Part shown: positions 1 to 12,402 of the stretch, piece by piece
How the letters are laid out: the number at the start of each line of letters is the position of its first letter
Numbering within the stretch: the stretch's first letter is position 1
From: Kingdonia uniflora
Lineage: Eukaryota; Streptophyta; Magnoliopsida; Ranunculales; Circaeasteraceae
Reading direction: 5' to 3'
NCBI GenBank assembly: GCA_014058105.1
Contig: JACGCM010000178.1
Coordinates: 868,001-932,000, forward strand
DNA: 64,000 nt
Program-made: the position numbers and the translations under genes
The notes under the pieces: generated by a model
Database searches by the model: none
Told to the model about the DNA's origin: nothing
What the model saw: only the letters and a program-made list of their open reading frames with translations

Positions 1-3000
1 ATCTCTCTTGGAACATGCTTCCTCATGAGTTTTGGCACGATCACTTTTTCTCTGGCATGAATCTCGAGCCTCACGCAAATCCCAGTTTGCTTTTTCAGAC
101 GCTCTCGCATATGACGGATTTTAGCATCTTGCTTCTTTAAGAAATCAGTATTATTTGTAACCATCGACTGATGGTGCAACAGATCGTTCTTCTGCTTTTC
201 AATTGTACTTAACAGATTCAGTACTTGTTGATTCGCAGCCATGGTCTCCAGCTTTTTCTTCTTTAGAGATTCTTTCCACAGTTCGGCTTCATTATTAGTA
301 GTCAATATAACTGCATCCTTACATGACAACTCTACAGTCACAGCATTTAGCTGTCTCTGCAGCTCCAACATCTCAGATTCCAGCTTCGAATTCAATATAG
401 TCGTATTTTTAACCGCCAACAAACATTGCCGCAACTTTGTAGACAATTTCTTATTTGATGCGGATAAGACAACCAATTTGTCCTTTTCATTATTTTTAGC
501 CTAGAAGAACAGATTACAAACGACAATACATCTATCAACAGATATTCATTCAAACAAAACATATCATTCAACAACATTTATTACAACATCAAGCTATACA
601 CGAATTGACTACATTATGCAGAGCACAATCATATGCCACTGTTCAGTTGGCTTATGATCGAACCCTACTACTACTCGCATCTACTTGCAAAGATTTATTG
701 AAGATTACAACCTCTTGAGGACGGGTCTTATGCCGTGTCTTCGACCTCCATCTCCTCAGACTCTTCAGCTCGCGGTTTCGAGGTGGAAGCTCCTCCACCC
801 TCATTACCTTTTGCAAACCACATATTTTCAACCTTATCATTCTCTACATCAACATCTTTACCACAACTCAAGATATAGCATCTAAATTCATTTTCCACTC
901 TCTCAAGCTCTCCCCCATAAAACGCGATAACATTGGCTATTTGATGTTCGTGGTCTGTTTTGCTGGCACATTTTCCCCACTTGGGAGTAAGATACTTCTT
1001 CAAGCGCGATTGAGACATTTGTAAACGATTCTGCGTATCTAGTAAACGCGCTTCTAACAATGTCACTCTTTAATTTGAACTCTACAACAACTTATTGCAC
1101 TCCACCATTTTAATCTCCAGACATGCATTATGATCCTTGCATAGCTCCAGTTCATCACGAGCATGCCTCAGGTCACTTTCTAATTGTGCCTGGACCCTTC
1201 TATCTTCCTTCTTTATATTGAAGAAAAGGATCCTCATTACTCTTTTCCCCTACAAAAGTCAAGCTCATCAGGCAATGGACCTACACTACCCCATATGATG
1301 GATACTCTAGCCCGAGCTGAGCATCATTGCGCCTTTATACTATGACGATTACGTGTTTCTTACTCCAAGAATTTCACCCGATCTGGGTCCGGTACTATGC
1401 CTCTATTAGTTAACAGTAAATAGGCTTCCTTCAAGCCCCGCTCATTATCAATTTCGGCCTCAAAATAGAGCGTCAAAGACAATAATGACCTTTGACACTC
1501 TAACTTATCAGTCTCATCTACAAACTGCTTATCCTTAAGGGATTTTTGGAGTAAACCAAACCTAGCGCTCTATTTTCGTAAAACCTCATCCCTCTCAATT
1601 TTTATCTTTCCATATCTACATTGAAGCTCGAATAACTCTTTAAAGGTGTAATCAAAATTTGACTTATGAAGACGTCTCTCATATTCAAGTTTAATGTGTA
1701 CCTGTTGAGTACGATTGATGAAATCCCTTGCTCAACTCAAGGACTTCTCCATCTCGCTCACTTTTCCCCTCAAACGAACTACTTCATATATACAAATTAT
1801 ACATTCACCATCAAAACAACATATATCAACAACAACCGTAAATAATTCAAGTCTCAGCAAAAACAGCTTTATCACCAGTGCAAAGGAAAAAATTCGACCA
1901 AGTCTCAGAACTATGTTACAACTACAAAATCAAGAATTAGCTCCTGCTACCTCCTTGGTCGTATCATCAGCCACTGGAGAGGCATCATCCCCTGGGAAGA
2001 TGATCTCACTATACTTCCCTATAATAGCAAGATCAACATCCTCTCTGCTCAAACCCCAGAAGTAGAAGGCTTGAATCAGCTTATTTCGGGAAGCCACCAT
2101 AATGTTAACAGCCTTTTTGCCTCATCTTCAACCTCTTTCTTTGTAGCGGGAGCTTCCTTCTCGAACTGCTCCCTCTGGAGAACCTTCTCCTTCTGCAACT
2201 GCTCACAGAGCGTAGTTCGCTCCTTCAACTGTTCAGCCAAAGATGCTTTCTCAGCCTCATACTCGACACGATCCGCAGCAGCTACCTTCAGCACCTCCGC
2301 GGCCAACTTCCATGCAGCAGAAAGCTACACCACAAATATAACAAAGCAGTATTACAAGATCGGATCATTACTTAAAATGATTTAATCAAATAACATCATG
2401 CATACCTGCGAGATACTGGATCAAATTTGAGTATCTAGGCGGATGGGATCACTTTTAGCCAAATCCAGCGCCTCCTGCTCCACCGCTTTGAGGTTGACCC
2501 CCTTTGAAGAAGCTCAGATATCTTTCCCGGACTCTTGTTTCTACTTCTTCAGAGGAGGAGCCATATTTACATTAGCATCCACCCCCTCAGTCCCTACCTG
2601 CGGTGTCTACGCAGAAGCTGTTTGTTCAGAAGGCGGTACCTTCCTTTTTACTCTAGGTTACCGAACTAAGGAACTCGAAGTTCCTGCAGTACAGGCAGGA
2701 ATCTCCATAATATCATCATAAGCAGAACCAGAAGTAGCCATAGCTCGATTCTGATGAGCTCGCTGTACTTTTTCAACTATAGAATTCAACCTCTTCTCTC
2801 TGCGGATGCTTAGTGCTCCAAGAGCTTTGTTTAGTTCGGCTCCTTCTCGACTAACGATGTCGAACAGACTCGGCATATCTGCGGCACCATCGGGATTAGG
2901 CTCTGCCAAATCAATAATAAACTATGTTAACAGCTCGCAATAAGTTAAAAGACAAACTACAGGCAGAATGAAGATACTTACTCTCGTTAAAATTCTTATA

Positions 3001-4303
3001 TATCAGCTCAAGCGCCGGTTCCCCAGGCACTTGCATATAATTACCCCTTACCATCACAAGATGGTCGCACCAGGGTCTCCCAGCAGATTCGAAATCAAAG
3101 AATTTTGGCCTCGCCGAATTACTAAACAAGTATCCGCTCTTTCGATCTTTCACATATTTAAACTTATAGTATTTCAAGACATCATCTATTGCGAACTATC
3201 TCGCAATACCACCATCCCTTTATCTCTTGCTAAGGGCTTTAAAAACCTTCATCATTTCAAAGACATTACCATTTAATTGGCCAAGGCAGCTCTTTAGAGC
3301 ATTCATGACGCCCTTTTGGAAAAAAGCTAGGGGAATGCTCAACCCATATACAACCTGGTTCAGATAGCAAAGGAATGCGTCCTCTACGACCTCTGCACCA
3401 GTCCCATTGTAATAAGAGATATCTATATCATCTCCTATACCCATATTCCCCTTCCACTTATCCAGCGAAGGCACCTGATAATGACCTATATTACCATCTG
3501 GTCTCACCAGAGTCCTAAACCACAACCCTGCATTCATCCCATAATGCCCCCATTTTCCATCTAAACTTCTTTTATAATGCAAAAATTTCTTTGCTACGTC
3601 TATATTCTCGGGATACATAAAAAATTGCCCAGTTTCAATCCCCCCATGCAATCCCACATCCCTCCCAGAAGAAACAGCTAGTTTATCAACTTTTACAGTA
3701 CCAATTACCTCCGAATCATCTATAGTCCTGTCAGACGATGATGATTCCTCACTACTAGAAGATACAACAAATTTACTACTGGGTTTTGGATTTTTTGAGC
3801 GCATCTATCACATACAGAAATAATCTGTTCAGAGTTTTTTAAATTAAACAGGCCTCCTCCCTCAGCCGTACCCAACACTTTATTAATCTGCCCAGAAGTT
3901 CAAACATACAATTACCAATTCCAAGAAACTAATACAACAGTAAAAATGGTAGAAATAAAGTCTCTAACCTGTACTAGAAAAATAGCACATCTCCGGTCAC
4001 CACCTTCACTTCAGACAGTAAAGCATCGGTTTTTACAGAAAAGCCACAGTAAAAGGGTGGACTACGATTGAAGTTTAAAGACTTTCGCTCTCTAGAAATA
4101 CTTTCTTCTCTCTCTGTAAATGAATATGGATTGTGGGAGGGAGAAAGATGAGAGTTTATATTGACCCTCGGTATCTGAAACGACGACTCTTTGGGACACG
4201 TGCTAGCATCATCCCTCTTTACATGTACGTCTTTTCGTTTGCCCTTATGATGATCTTTGGAGTAGCGTGCTCGGTTATCACGTCTGTCTCTCTCCTCCGC
4301 CAT
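1..4303 (-). pseudogene. Antisense accessory gene of T1 (spliced, coiled-coil protein; decayed)
   Basis: The first exon starts at the ATG at 4303 with MAEERDRRDNRARY, matched by MAEGRDRCDDSKRY at 48147 in T2. It ends at a conserved donor, TCTAGTACAG|GTTAG, near 3970. A second exon begins with MRSKNPKP at 3804, has a Ser-rich stretch, and continues to about 2986. Its later part includes GYLFSNSARPKFFDFESAG. In-frame stops near 3219 and 3195 break it. A third exon (NPDGAADMPSLFD, about 2905) follows an intron with gtaagt and ttggcag edges. Coiled-coil segments follow at 2306-2076, 1066-728 (FYGGELERVENEF) and 241-1. Accessory genes antisense to gag-pol are known in Grande/Tat elements. Function unknown. 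It reads off the left edge. Confidence 0.6.
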
Positions 4304-5853
4304 TATTAAATTCAAGGACTTACTGCCCTAAAAGATTTGTACAGATCTTGCAACACGTTCACTCCCGTACAACAACAACCTTCTGCGGCTATACGATCCT
4401 GCTGTACAATTTTAAGCATGATTTCCAATTCAAAAACCTAAGTACAACTATTATAGCTGTCACTTACCTCAATTTCGGTCTGACAGAAGTAAAAAATCAA
4501 CAACAAATCCTACTTCAGTTATATTTCAGTCAAAAATTATCATAGATACAGAGAGTGATGACAAGACGACCTCAACAAAAAAAATCATTATGATCAATAA
4601 CTCGACCTTACATATACATACAGCACGGACGGTTCTCTTCAACACACAGAATGATTTCCCCACCAGCAGCCCTTTAGAAAGTTTATCCAGCACGATTTAT
4701 CGAACTGATGTCTCTCATAGCTCTACATCTAGTAGAAGTTTGCAAATCACTCCATATCAAAGGCCGAACCAAGTTTCCACCCATGATAACAAGTGTTCAA
4801 GTTGACTATGATGATACTCTCACAACAAGGAAATAAATACATAGCACGATCTACATAGTTCAACTCAGCAATATTTCGATCTACATATTTACGACCTATA
4901 TCATTTTTGACTATTTCAATAGCAGTTCATTCAAGCAGTTTCAAACACTTATAAGACAAGATAAGAAAGTTCGAATTTGTTATTCAAGAAAAACAATTTA
5001 CAAGGACAAATACTTCAACCAATTCGAAAATCAAGATTACAAGATCTACAGACAATTTTTTCTTTTACAAAGAATAGCCTACATTGCAGATGACAGTGTA
5101 ATACTTGAGAAGAAATAATGGCGGGCCCAACAGAAGAAATCAAAGCCCAAGAAGAGGAACTGGAGTGAGGTAGAGGACAAAGTTAATCCCAGCACTCCTC
5201 CATAACCCTCACCTCCACTGCTGACGAAGGACCTCCTTCACCATTAGAATACCCAATCTTTAGGGGGGCATCGGCAGTACTTAACAGAGGATACCCCGGC
5301 TTTCTCATCCTCCGTAGCCACCGCATCTTCTGCAAGCATCCAAAGACAGGACCGTTGGTGAGCAGCAAACAAAACCACATAATGGAATTGTCATATTTGA
5401 TGATAATCATCTTCTGCCTCCTCTACTTCTTCCCACGATATCCCATAGAAAGTTGGAGGAACAGGGATTGGAGTCGGCAGAGAAAGACTTTGGGTCCCAA
5501 AATAACGAGTTTGCAGACTTGCCATTTTGGCATGAACTCTAATTTCATATGCTTAGCGTCGAGTTGTCACCATCACTACCACTTCACCAATCTGAATGAC
5601 TGACAAAGTTAACCAGGGTGAATAGTGATAACAACTATTCACCATGTTTTATACTAGCAACATTTAATGCATGCAACAACTTCCAATAAGGTATTCATCA
5701 CAAGTGCACATCACAAGTAGAATTTTTGGGAGACCCAACAGTCGAAACTATTATTCTTTCAAGATAAATTGAAGTCATCAATACAGCATTCAATTCAAAC
5801 GACTGGACTTCTCAACCAACACCACTCGCAACACACGTTTCTCCTGCTATTGG
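4304..5853. other. Non-coding 3' internal region of T1
   Basis: Lies between the accessory gene start and the polypurine tract. I see only short unsupported reading frames. Because the accessory gene starts at 4303 on the minus strand, its promoter would have to be here. I could not point to a convincing TATA element. Confidence 0.4.
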
Positions 5854-5868
5854 CTGAGAGGGGGCAGT
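5854..5868 (+). other. Polypurine tract of T1
   Basis: Purine-rich TGAGAGGGGGCAGT directly precedes the TG start of the 3' LTR. The counterpart in T2 (TGAGAGGGGACGGT, about 50558-50571) sits in the same place. This is the expected primer site for plus-strand synthesis. Confidence 0.65.
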
Positions 5869-6547
5869 TGTAAGGGCTTATTTCTAATCCTCATACTGAG
5901 TCCGATATTCAAACTCACATAGCTTAAGTAAATACACTGATAACCAACCAAGGACTAAAACCAAGGAGAACGTAGTACAGACTTCCTTACCTACAGTTCA
6001 AAGAAATCAAAGCATCCTGTGACTTCGCGCTACAGAAGATGCTCCTCCACTTATCAACAGGTCGTATACATGAGAACACCACAAGAGATCCTATTTTCCC
6101 AATGGTCTGAAGTTACAGTTAAAAAATATTAATTGATCCGTTACAGATCAACAAATATCAAGACGTTACAAAAGGCCATTATGAAGACTCATCAAAACCT
6201 GATATTGTAACGTCCCTCATCAATGTAACCAACGGTCATATTATAAGACCTATAAAAAGAAACCTGGAGATCAGGATCCGGGACGGCTATTATCACCTAG
6301 AGAGCTCTTTGAGAAAGTCATCCCTACCAAAACTCAGAGACTTGATCTCTTTCTCTCTTTGTAATAGCTAGCATATATATAAAAACACCATTCTTTCAGA
6401 AACCCTCAAGAGAGGTCGTGGTTTTTAACCCATTCAAGGGTTTTCCCCGCTAAATCACGTGTTAATTACTTTTAGTTCTCAACCACTATTCTATATTTCA
6501 AAGGTGTAAAGCATTGTTTTCAGTCTCTGCGAAAATTGGCTATTACA
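5869..6547 (+). repeat. 3' LTR of T1 (679 bp)
   Basis: Begins TGTAAGGGCTTATT and ends GGCTATTACA, so the ends form the short inverted repeat TGTAA/TTACA. The 3' LTR of T2 (50572-51145) has the same ends and shares the conserved segment with AGAGGTCGTGGTTTTTAACC. A probable promoter is TATAAAAA near 6376-6384 (within atatatataaaaacacc). Confidence 0.8.
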
Positions 6548-7317
6548 TTACCCATAAACCAACTTACTCAACCATGGTCCGGTTGATAAGTATGGATTAT
6601 ATTCTCTTCTCCATATTCCTAGCCTATCTTGTTATGGTCAAACAAGATAGTTATTTAGATTCATTACTCTTCATAATCCTAGCTATGGTCAGGCATAGGA
6701 CGAAAGAATACGAATATGCAAAATTTTGGGATAAAGAGAAGGTAATTACTCTAACTAAGCTACACAATCTATACTAAGGCTACATTAAGTAGAGCTTCAT
6801 TTAGCCTTGGCTAAGAAGATTAACTACTCATCCCTTTGATCATTGTCATACTACTATTACTACGATAAAAGTAAAAAACAAGAACAAGAGAGAAAAAAAT
6901 AACATTTATTGTTTTAAACTTTGATATTACACTCTCCAAGATGATCTCTCACGGATGGGATTCCCCTTCTATTTAGAGTATAGGAAGGGTTACAAAATAT
7001 CACCATTAATATAAAATCTCATAAACAATGCCTAAAATCATGCATATATATTACAACTCATGAGAATAATATCTATATTTAATTCTCTTCAATGGGCTTC
7101 CATGCCCATCCTTTGGTTGACAACTTCAAATGAGAATCATTGTTAGAGTACATCACCCTTGTTCTTCGTTAAAAACCGGAAAAATGTACGACTTGTTTAT
7201 CATGTGACCGATTTCTGTAAATACAAACAAAAGCACTATTAATGTCACACTTATTTAATAAATGACTAGGTAGATATAAATTTTAGAGTTGTACACGTAA
7301 ATATTACGTGTCTATCA
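6548..7317 (-). repeat. Z-family LTR, inverted and interrupted by T1
   Basis: This is the reverse complement of the first about 770 bp of the LTRs at 18748 and 24470. On the minus strand it begins TGATAGACACGTAATATT at 7317. The rest of its element would lie left of T1, outside the window. The DNA right of 7317 is therefore the pre-insertion flank of the demethylase gene. Confidence 0.8.
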
Positions 7318-8163
7318 TTTATATAGAGATGGTACTGATCTATTTATCTGATAAGTAAAGCTCCTATTTTCAAGGTTTTTCAAGGTTGTGAAGACTCATA
7401 TTCTTCACATTAATAAACTAATGAACTTAACAAAGAAAACAAAATTTCAGGATTTTAAATTCTACCATTTTCACGGAAATATCGTTCATGAAAAAGGTTT
7501 TTCTATTTTCTTTCATGAAAAATTGGAAAATAAATTAATTTATACCAATATTCCGTGCAAATTAATTTTCGTTCAGGTCATATAAACAAGTAAGAACTGC
7601 AATTTCGATGAAATATTAAAGGTAATGAGTTTGTGAAATTAGAAAATCACCGTAGCACTTCATAAAAATCATTTGGCCGAGTGTCTATGTCGGTACTTTA
7701 TCGTGCAGATATGGCCACCTCAAGCATTTTAAAGTTTCCGGGGTATCGTTTACGTCTTTGATATATATGTTTGACAGGATTATTACAGAGTATACAAATC
7801 GTAGAATTGCTAATATCAGATGCTTTGACGACAAATCAAATCGTGAATGTGTACAAACAGGTTCCTATCGTACACAATTGTTGGATCACACTTTTGTACA
7901 AAGTAACTTTCCTACATTACACCCAATACGCATGAATAAAACCTGATTTACAATTTACTTAAGTAACTAATGTTTTTAATCTAAATAACTAAAGTTTGGC
8001 TTAATAAAACATGATTTACTTTATTTACTATTATTTTACCAACACATGGGTATGTGGTTGGATTTAAGCCCAGCTATTTGCCAAATATCAAAAAATACAA
8101 CACTTGTGTGCTATGTGTCATCCTTTTGGACACCCATTTGGACATGCAAAAACCTCTTCACCT
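7318..8163. other. Upstream flank of the demethylase gene
   Basis: AT-rich single-copy-looking DNA between the inverted LTR and the TATA box. I recognise no coding region: the short frames here, for example 7758-7946, resemble nothing I know. It presumably contains the proximal promoter. Confidence 0.4.
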
Positions 8164-8171
8164 TATAAATA
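8164..8171 (+). promoter_or_regulatory. TATA box of the demethylase gene
   Basis: TATAAATA in the context CCTTATAAATAGG, 483 bp before the chosen ATG. Transcription would start near 8195-8205 and give a leader that ends at the splice donor at 8312|8313. The assignment is by position and consensus only. Confidence 0.5.
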
Positions 8172-8312
8172 GGTGAGACTTGAGAGAGAACCATCTGTGA
8201 TTTCTTTCTGCCATCTTCATCACTGGTTCTTAAGAGAGAAAAAGAGAAGAAAGAGAAGGATAGAGACTTAGTCCAGAGAGAAACTAAGTACAACTCTAAT
8301 TTTCCAGCACAG

Positions 8313-8633
8313 GTACTTAATTTATCTGTGTTTTCATGACCATATGTTTCTCTGGATGTCTAATATAAGAGCTAATCAGTGTCTTTGGTCTCATAACTTT
8401 GCATGCATGCATGCAAGTTTTCAACTTTACACCAAGTAAAACAGCCAAAAAAAATGTGTTAAAACATTAATTACTACAATTTCACTGTATTAAGTTAGTT
8501 GCATCTGTTGGAAAATTTGCATGAACTGTGACCTATATATATAGTAGCCATGCATACAAAGTTTTCTATGTGCATGCATATGTTTGTTTGTGTTTGATTA
8601 TGACTAAAACATGTTATTGTACACTCTTAACAG
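8313..8633 (+). other. Probable 5'-UTR intron of the demethylase gene
   Basis: Donor CACAG|GTACTT at 8312|8313 and acceptor CTTAACAG|AACC at 8633|8634. Splicing removes the in-frame ATG at 8611 and leaves 13 nt before the ATG at 8647. Inferred from splice consensus. A transcript would settle it. Confidence 0.45.
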
Positions 8634-8646
8634 AACCAAGCAGGCG

Positions 8647-11600
8647 ATGGAGTTCTTTCAAGAGAGCATTACCGATTTTAGAGTTTACAAGAGAAGGATT
8701 TTCGCTGATTTTAGAGTTTACAAGAGAAGGATTAAGAAGCACATTGCCGAAAGTGCGCATAATGAAGTAGTTTCATCAGCTAAAACTGCTGAAAATGAGC
8801 ACATTTCAATGACTCAAAGTGCCTTGGAGGGAACTTTAAGATCAAAGGCCTTGGTTAAAAGAAGGAATGAAAAAACTTTGATTGCTTGGTTAAAAGATAG
8901 CAAGAAAATTATCAAGACTAATCAAGAACAAGGGAACAACCATCAGATTGTTCCCTTTGTTAAAGGTGCTCAAATAAAATTTTCTTCCAACAGAAAGCAT
9001 CCACGACCAAAGATTAAGATCAGCTCTCACAATGAAAATGATTTAAGTGAAAAGGCAGTGATATTTGTCACCCGTCTGAAGAAAATACAAGGTACGACCA
9101 AATTAATTAAGTTTGTATTTTGTATCAACACACATGATTTGATTTATGACAATAATAAGGTCTATATTTTCTTGCAGGGGATCGGCGTTTTACACGCTGG
9201 AACGGGTCTGTTCTAGACTCAGTTGTAGGAGCTTTTTTAACTCAAAACACCGCAGATCATATGTCTAGGTAAAGTAATAGCTACCGAACAAGTTCCAAAT
9301 ACAAATATGCTACTGTAGATAGTTTTATTATGATGTTATCTCTTCAAATGTAGTTCTGCATTCGTATCCCTTGCTTCCCATTTTCCTTTGGAATCCGTAG
9401 AAAATAGCAACAAAGATGGAGAAAACGTTCGGTCTTTTAAAAAAGGGTGTGCAGCAAAATTTACTAAGCGGATGAAGAAAGGAGGTGGAAATGAGATGGA
9501 TTGGGATGCATTTAAAATGAATGCTATCCATGAAGCTTTTAAAAAGGTTGAAACAAGTGATGGGGTAGACCAATTAGATACCGTTAATTGGGAAAAGGTG
9601 AGACACGCTGATGTTGGAAAGATCGCCCACATTCTCAAAGAGCGCGGACAACAAAATAGACTTGCCGAACGCATACAGGTAAGGTAAATTAAACGAAAAC
9701 TACATATAAATACTAATTAAATACGAAATTCCAGTCCTTAATATAAATTCTTATAACACGTGTAGGGCATACTTAATCGACTAGTCGAGGACCATGGAAC
9801 GCTGAATCTTGAATGGTTACGGGACGTTGCCCCAGAAAATGTTGAGTAAGTCACTCATTTGTTCCCTATGTGAATAGGTTATTCTACTCTCATTTCAATA
9901 GTGATACATATTGGGCGTTGATAAATGTCCCAGGCGTTACCTAATGAGCTTTTACGGACTTGGAATAAAAAGCGTGGACTGCATCCGATTGTTAACTCTT
10001 AACCAACCTGCATTCCCAGTAAGACTTCATTTAAATTTCAGTGAAGTAAAAGCTGTAATCGAGCCAAACACTTAAAGTAATATTAGTAGGTCTTAACGAT
10101 TTTATTTTCCTGGATCCTGATGTAGGTTGATACTCATGTGGGAAGAGTAGTTGTGAGACTCGGATGGGTCCCACTAGAAGCGCTACCTGAGCATGTTGAA
10201 CTACATGAATTAGATATGTAAGTTTATCAATTGTAAATACTAAATTGCCAAATAAAGTTACACTAACTTTTTATTTTATTTTGTTAGTTACCCAATGAAG
10301 GAAACAATTCAAAAATATATCTCGGAGCGTTTGTGCACTCTTTCACCAGATGCTTTGTAAATCTCAATAATCACTTGACTTGTGTTTTCCGCATATTCAT
10401 TATGAAAAACTTTGTCCTTTGCTCCTTAATGCTTTAGCTGACTTTATAATTTATATTATCACAGGTACGAACTTCATTATCAAATGATCACATTCGGAAA
10501 GGTATGCTCTATTAGAGGCAGGTCCTCATTGTACAAGTAATTTTTAATTTGTTTGGGTATCTTGTTTATTTAAATAATCTCTCTTTTTTTCTAATTGGTA
10601 TCTTGTTAGTGGTGATAACCTCTTTTGACATATTTTGACGTAGGTTTTCTGTACAAAAAGTAAACCTAATTGCAATGCATGCCCAATGTCGCAAGATTGC
10701 AGTTATTTTAATAGTGCGCTTTCAAGGTATTTAGCTAATTATAATTTATACTCCACCCATTTTAAACCTGCATTTTCTTTCGAGGAAACTAATTTCTAAA
10801 TGGGACCAATAACTCATAGGTGATAATCTTGAAATTATTAACAGTAAGCACAAAGGAAAGAGGCTGAATATGCAATATACGGATGTAAAACCTATTAGAG
10901 AGTACCCGCCAAAGTTCGAGCTCCAAGATATTGAGGATATGTTCATTGACGACATTGATAAAAGTGATATCTCAAGGGATATTGTTCCTATCAGTGAGGG
11001 TGCTAAGTTTCAAATACCAAAGCTGAAGGACACTAGCAACCCTCGCCGAACAAAATACTACGTGTAAGTTGTCCACTAATTATTCTTACTCACATTTATA
11101 ACAATTTTGATATTACATAAACTAACTGTCACATTTCTCCTTAATGCAGCTATGAAATTCCAGATTCATCCTGTATTTTGAAAGGGGTCGGTTTGATGTA
11201 TTCATATCCAAAAATTATAGTGTACATACTCGATTTGTTTGGTAACTGACTTACCCTTACAATATTTACAAATGCAGATGCCCAAAAGAGTGAACGAGGA
11301 TAGTTGCCCATACCTTTTAGCTGTTTTGGCGCCAGGTAACCAGCTCACCATGATAATATTGTAGCTTTGAAGTTAAGGATCATGAGTAAGCTTATGGTCC
11401 AGAAAATCAATTTTGTAAATAAATCATTTTTTTTAATATCAGGTGAAACTGATCCCGAAACCTCTTACGATCCTTGCAATGAAAAATTAAGTGAATGGTT
11501 CAATAGCCAAAAAAAAGAACCAAAAACAGTCCTAGGAACACTTCTGGTGAGGAACAAGGCACTATTCATTTCAAACACACATATATAATCTTTATCTACT

Positions 11601-12402
11601 AACTAACAACTAAATACTGACTGATGTTATCGACTTTACACGATCAGATTCCGTCCAGAACAGCAGTTAAGGGAAAGTTTCCACTCAACGGCACTTATTT
11701 TCAAGTCAACGAAGTAAGTTCCCCATCTCCTTTATATTTTGCTCTTGAGAATTATTTGAATACCCATGCTGTCGACAACTTAAATTGCTGTTATTTTCAC
11801 ATTTTATAGGTCTTCGCTGATGAAGAAACAAGTCGTCATTCAATCGAGGTTGACTGGCGCTTGATACGAAATTTAACAAGGACTTCTGTCATGTTTGGGT
11901 CCTCCATCGAGTCGATTTTTAAAGGTAAAGATGATTATGTAGATGATTGAGTTATTAGGATTGTACCAAAGATGGACCTAAAATTTTTCTGTCTATTTTG
12001 TTCTGGTAGGAATGTCATTGGAGGAGATCCGAGAAGCCTTTTGGCATGGTATGGAATGCTAATAATTTTGACTATATTTAAAAACATCCTAACACATGCA
12101 CATATTTTGTAGGCTATGTCTGTGTTAGGGCATTTGATCAGAAAACGTGTCAACGTGCACCACTTGTGGCTCGATTGCACTCTCGGCCTAAAAGCAAACC
12201 AGCAAAAAGTAAAAGAAAAATAAAAGTGGGAAAAAGTAAAAGAAAAATGAAAGTGGGGAAGATTAAAAAAAATGTAAAGAAGACAGCAAAAAGGAAGAGG
12301 ATGAGTAGTCAAAATGTAAAGAAAGCAGCTAAAAGAAAGATAATCTTCTCCGCTGATGAAGTGGAAGGGTCAGTAACAAAAAAATTCTGCATGTTTTACT
12401 AG
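8647..12402 (+). CDS. DML: Compact DEMETER/ROS1-like 5-methylcytosine DNA glycosylase, 17 coding exons
   Basis: By family knowledge it excises 5-methylcytosine from DNA in the nucleus (base-excision demethylation). Exons I derive: 8647-9091, 9178-9268, 9354-9678, 9766-9845, 9934-10018, 10126-10217, 10288-10356, 10465-10501, 10644-10726, 10845-11063, 11150-11186, 11278-11335, 11443-11546, 11648-11713, 11810-11924, 12010-12048, 12113-12402. All introns are GT-AG. The total is 2235 nt: 744 aa with no internal stop. The glycosylase starts at about residue 149 (GDRRFTRWNGS, VGAFLTQNTADHMSSSAF). The HhH segment GLGIKSVDC carries the catalytic Lys326, with Asp344 in PVDTHVGR. The Fe-S ligands are Cys411, 418, 421 and 427 (C-X6-C-X2-C-X5-C). 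The C-terminal RRM-like domain is about 576-671 (FPLNGTYFQVNE, GYVCVRAFDQKT), then a Lys-rich tail 672-744. Known relatives are about 1000-2000 aa, so the long N-terminus and most of domain A are absent. The paralogue cannot be assigned. Confidence 0.88.
8674..8739 (+). repeat. 33-bp in-frame tandem duplication in the first coding exon
   Basis: Two nearly identical 33-bp units encode DFRVYKRRIFA and DFRVYKRRIKK at residues 10-31. The frame is kept. The units are basic and recent-looking. Confidence 0.85.

Larger units (their letters stand above)
1..6547 (+). mobile_element. T1: right part of a Tat-lineage Ty3/gypsy LTR retrotransposon, cut by the window edge
   Basis: The piece holds an antisense accessory gene (1-4303), a non-coding stretch, a polypurine tract and a 3' LTR. 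The same order and related sequence recur at 42.7-51.1 kb in T2, where recognisable plus-strand gag-pol lies upstream. By that comparison T1's sense strand is plus, and its gag-pol would lie left of position 1. The LTR ends GGCTATTACA at 6547 and is followed by an inverted Z-family LTR, so T1 inserted into an older element. The 5' LTR and the left target-site duplication are outside the window. Seen directly: LTR, PPT and accessory coding remnants. Inferred: the Tat assignment, through T2. Confidence 0.8.

Noticed and set aside
6514..6777. 87-codon plus-strand frame
   Set aside because: It crosses the junction between the T1 LTR and the inverted Z LTR, so it cannot be an old gene.
7388..7946. 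Two short plus-strand frames (65 and 62 codons) upstream of the demethylase
   Set aside because: AT-rich, short, no splice or domain support. Treated as promoter flank.
9328..9674. Minus-strand frames of 81 and 112 codons
   Set aside because: Antisense shadows of the third coding exon of the demethylase.
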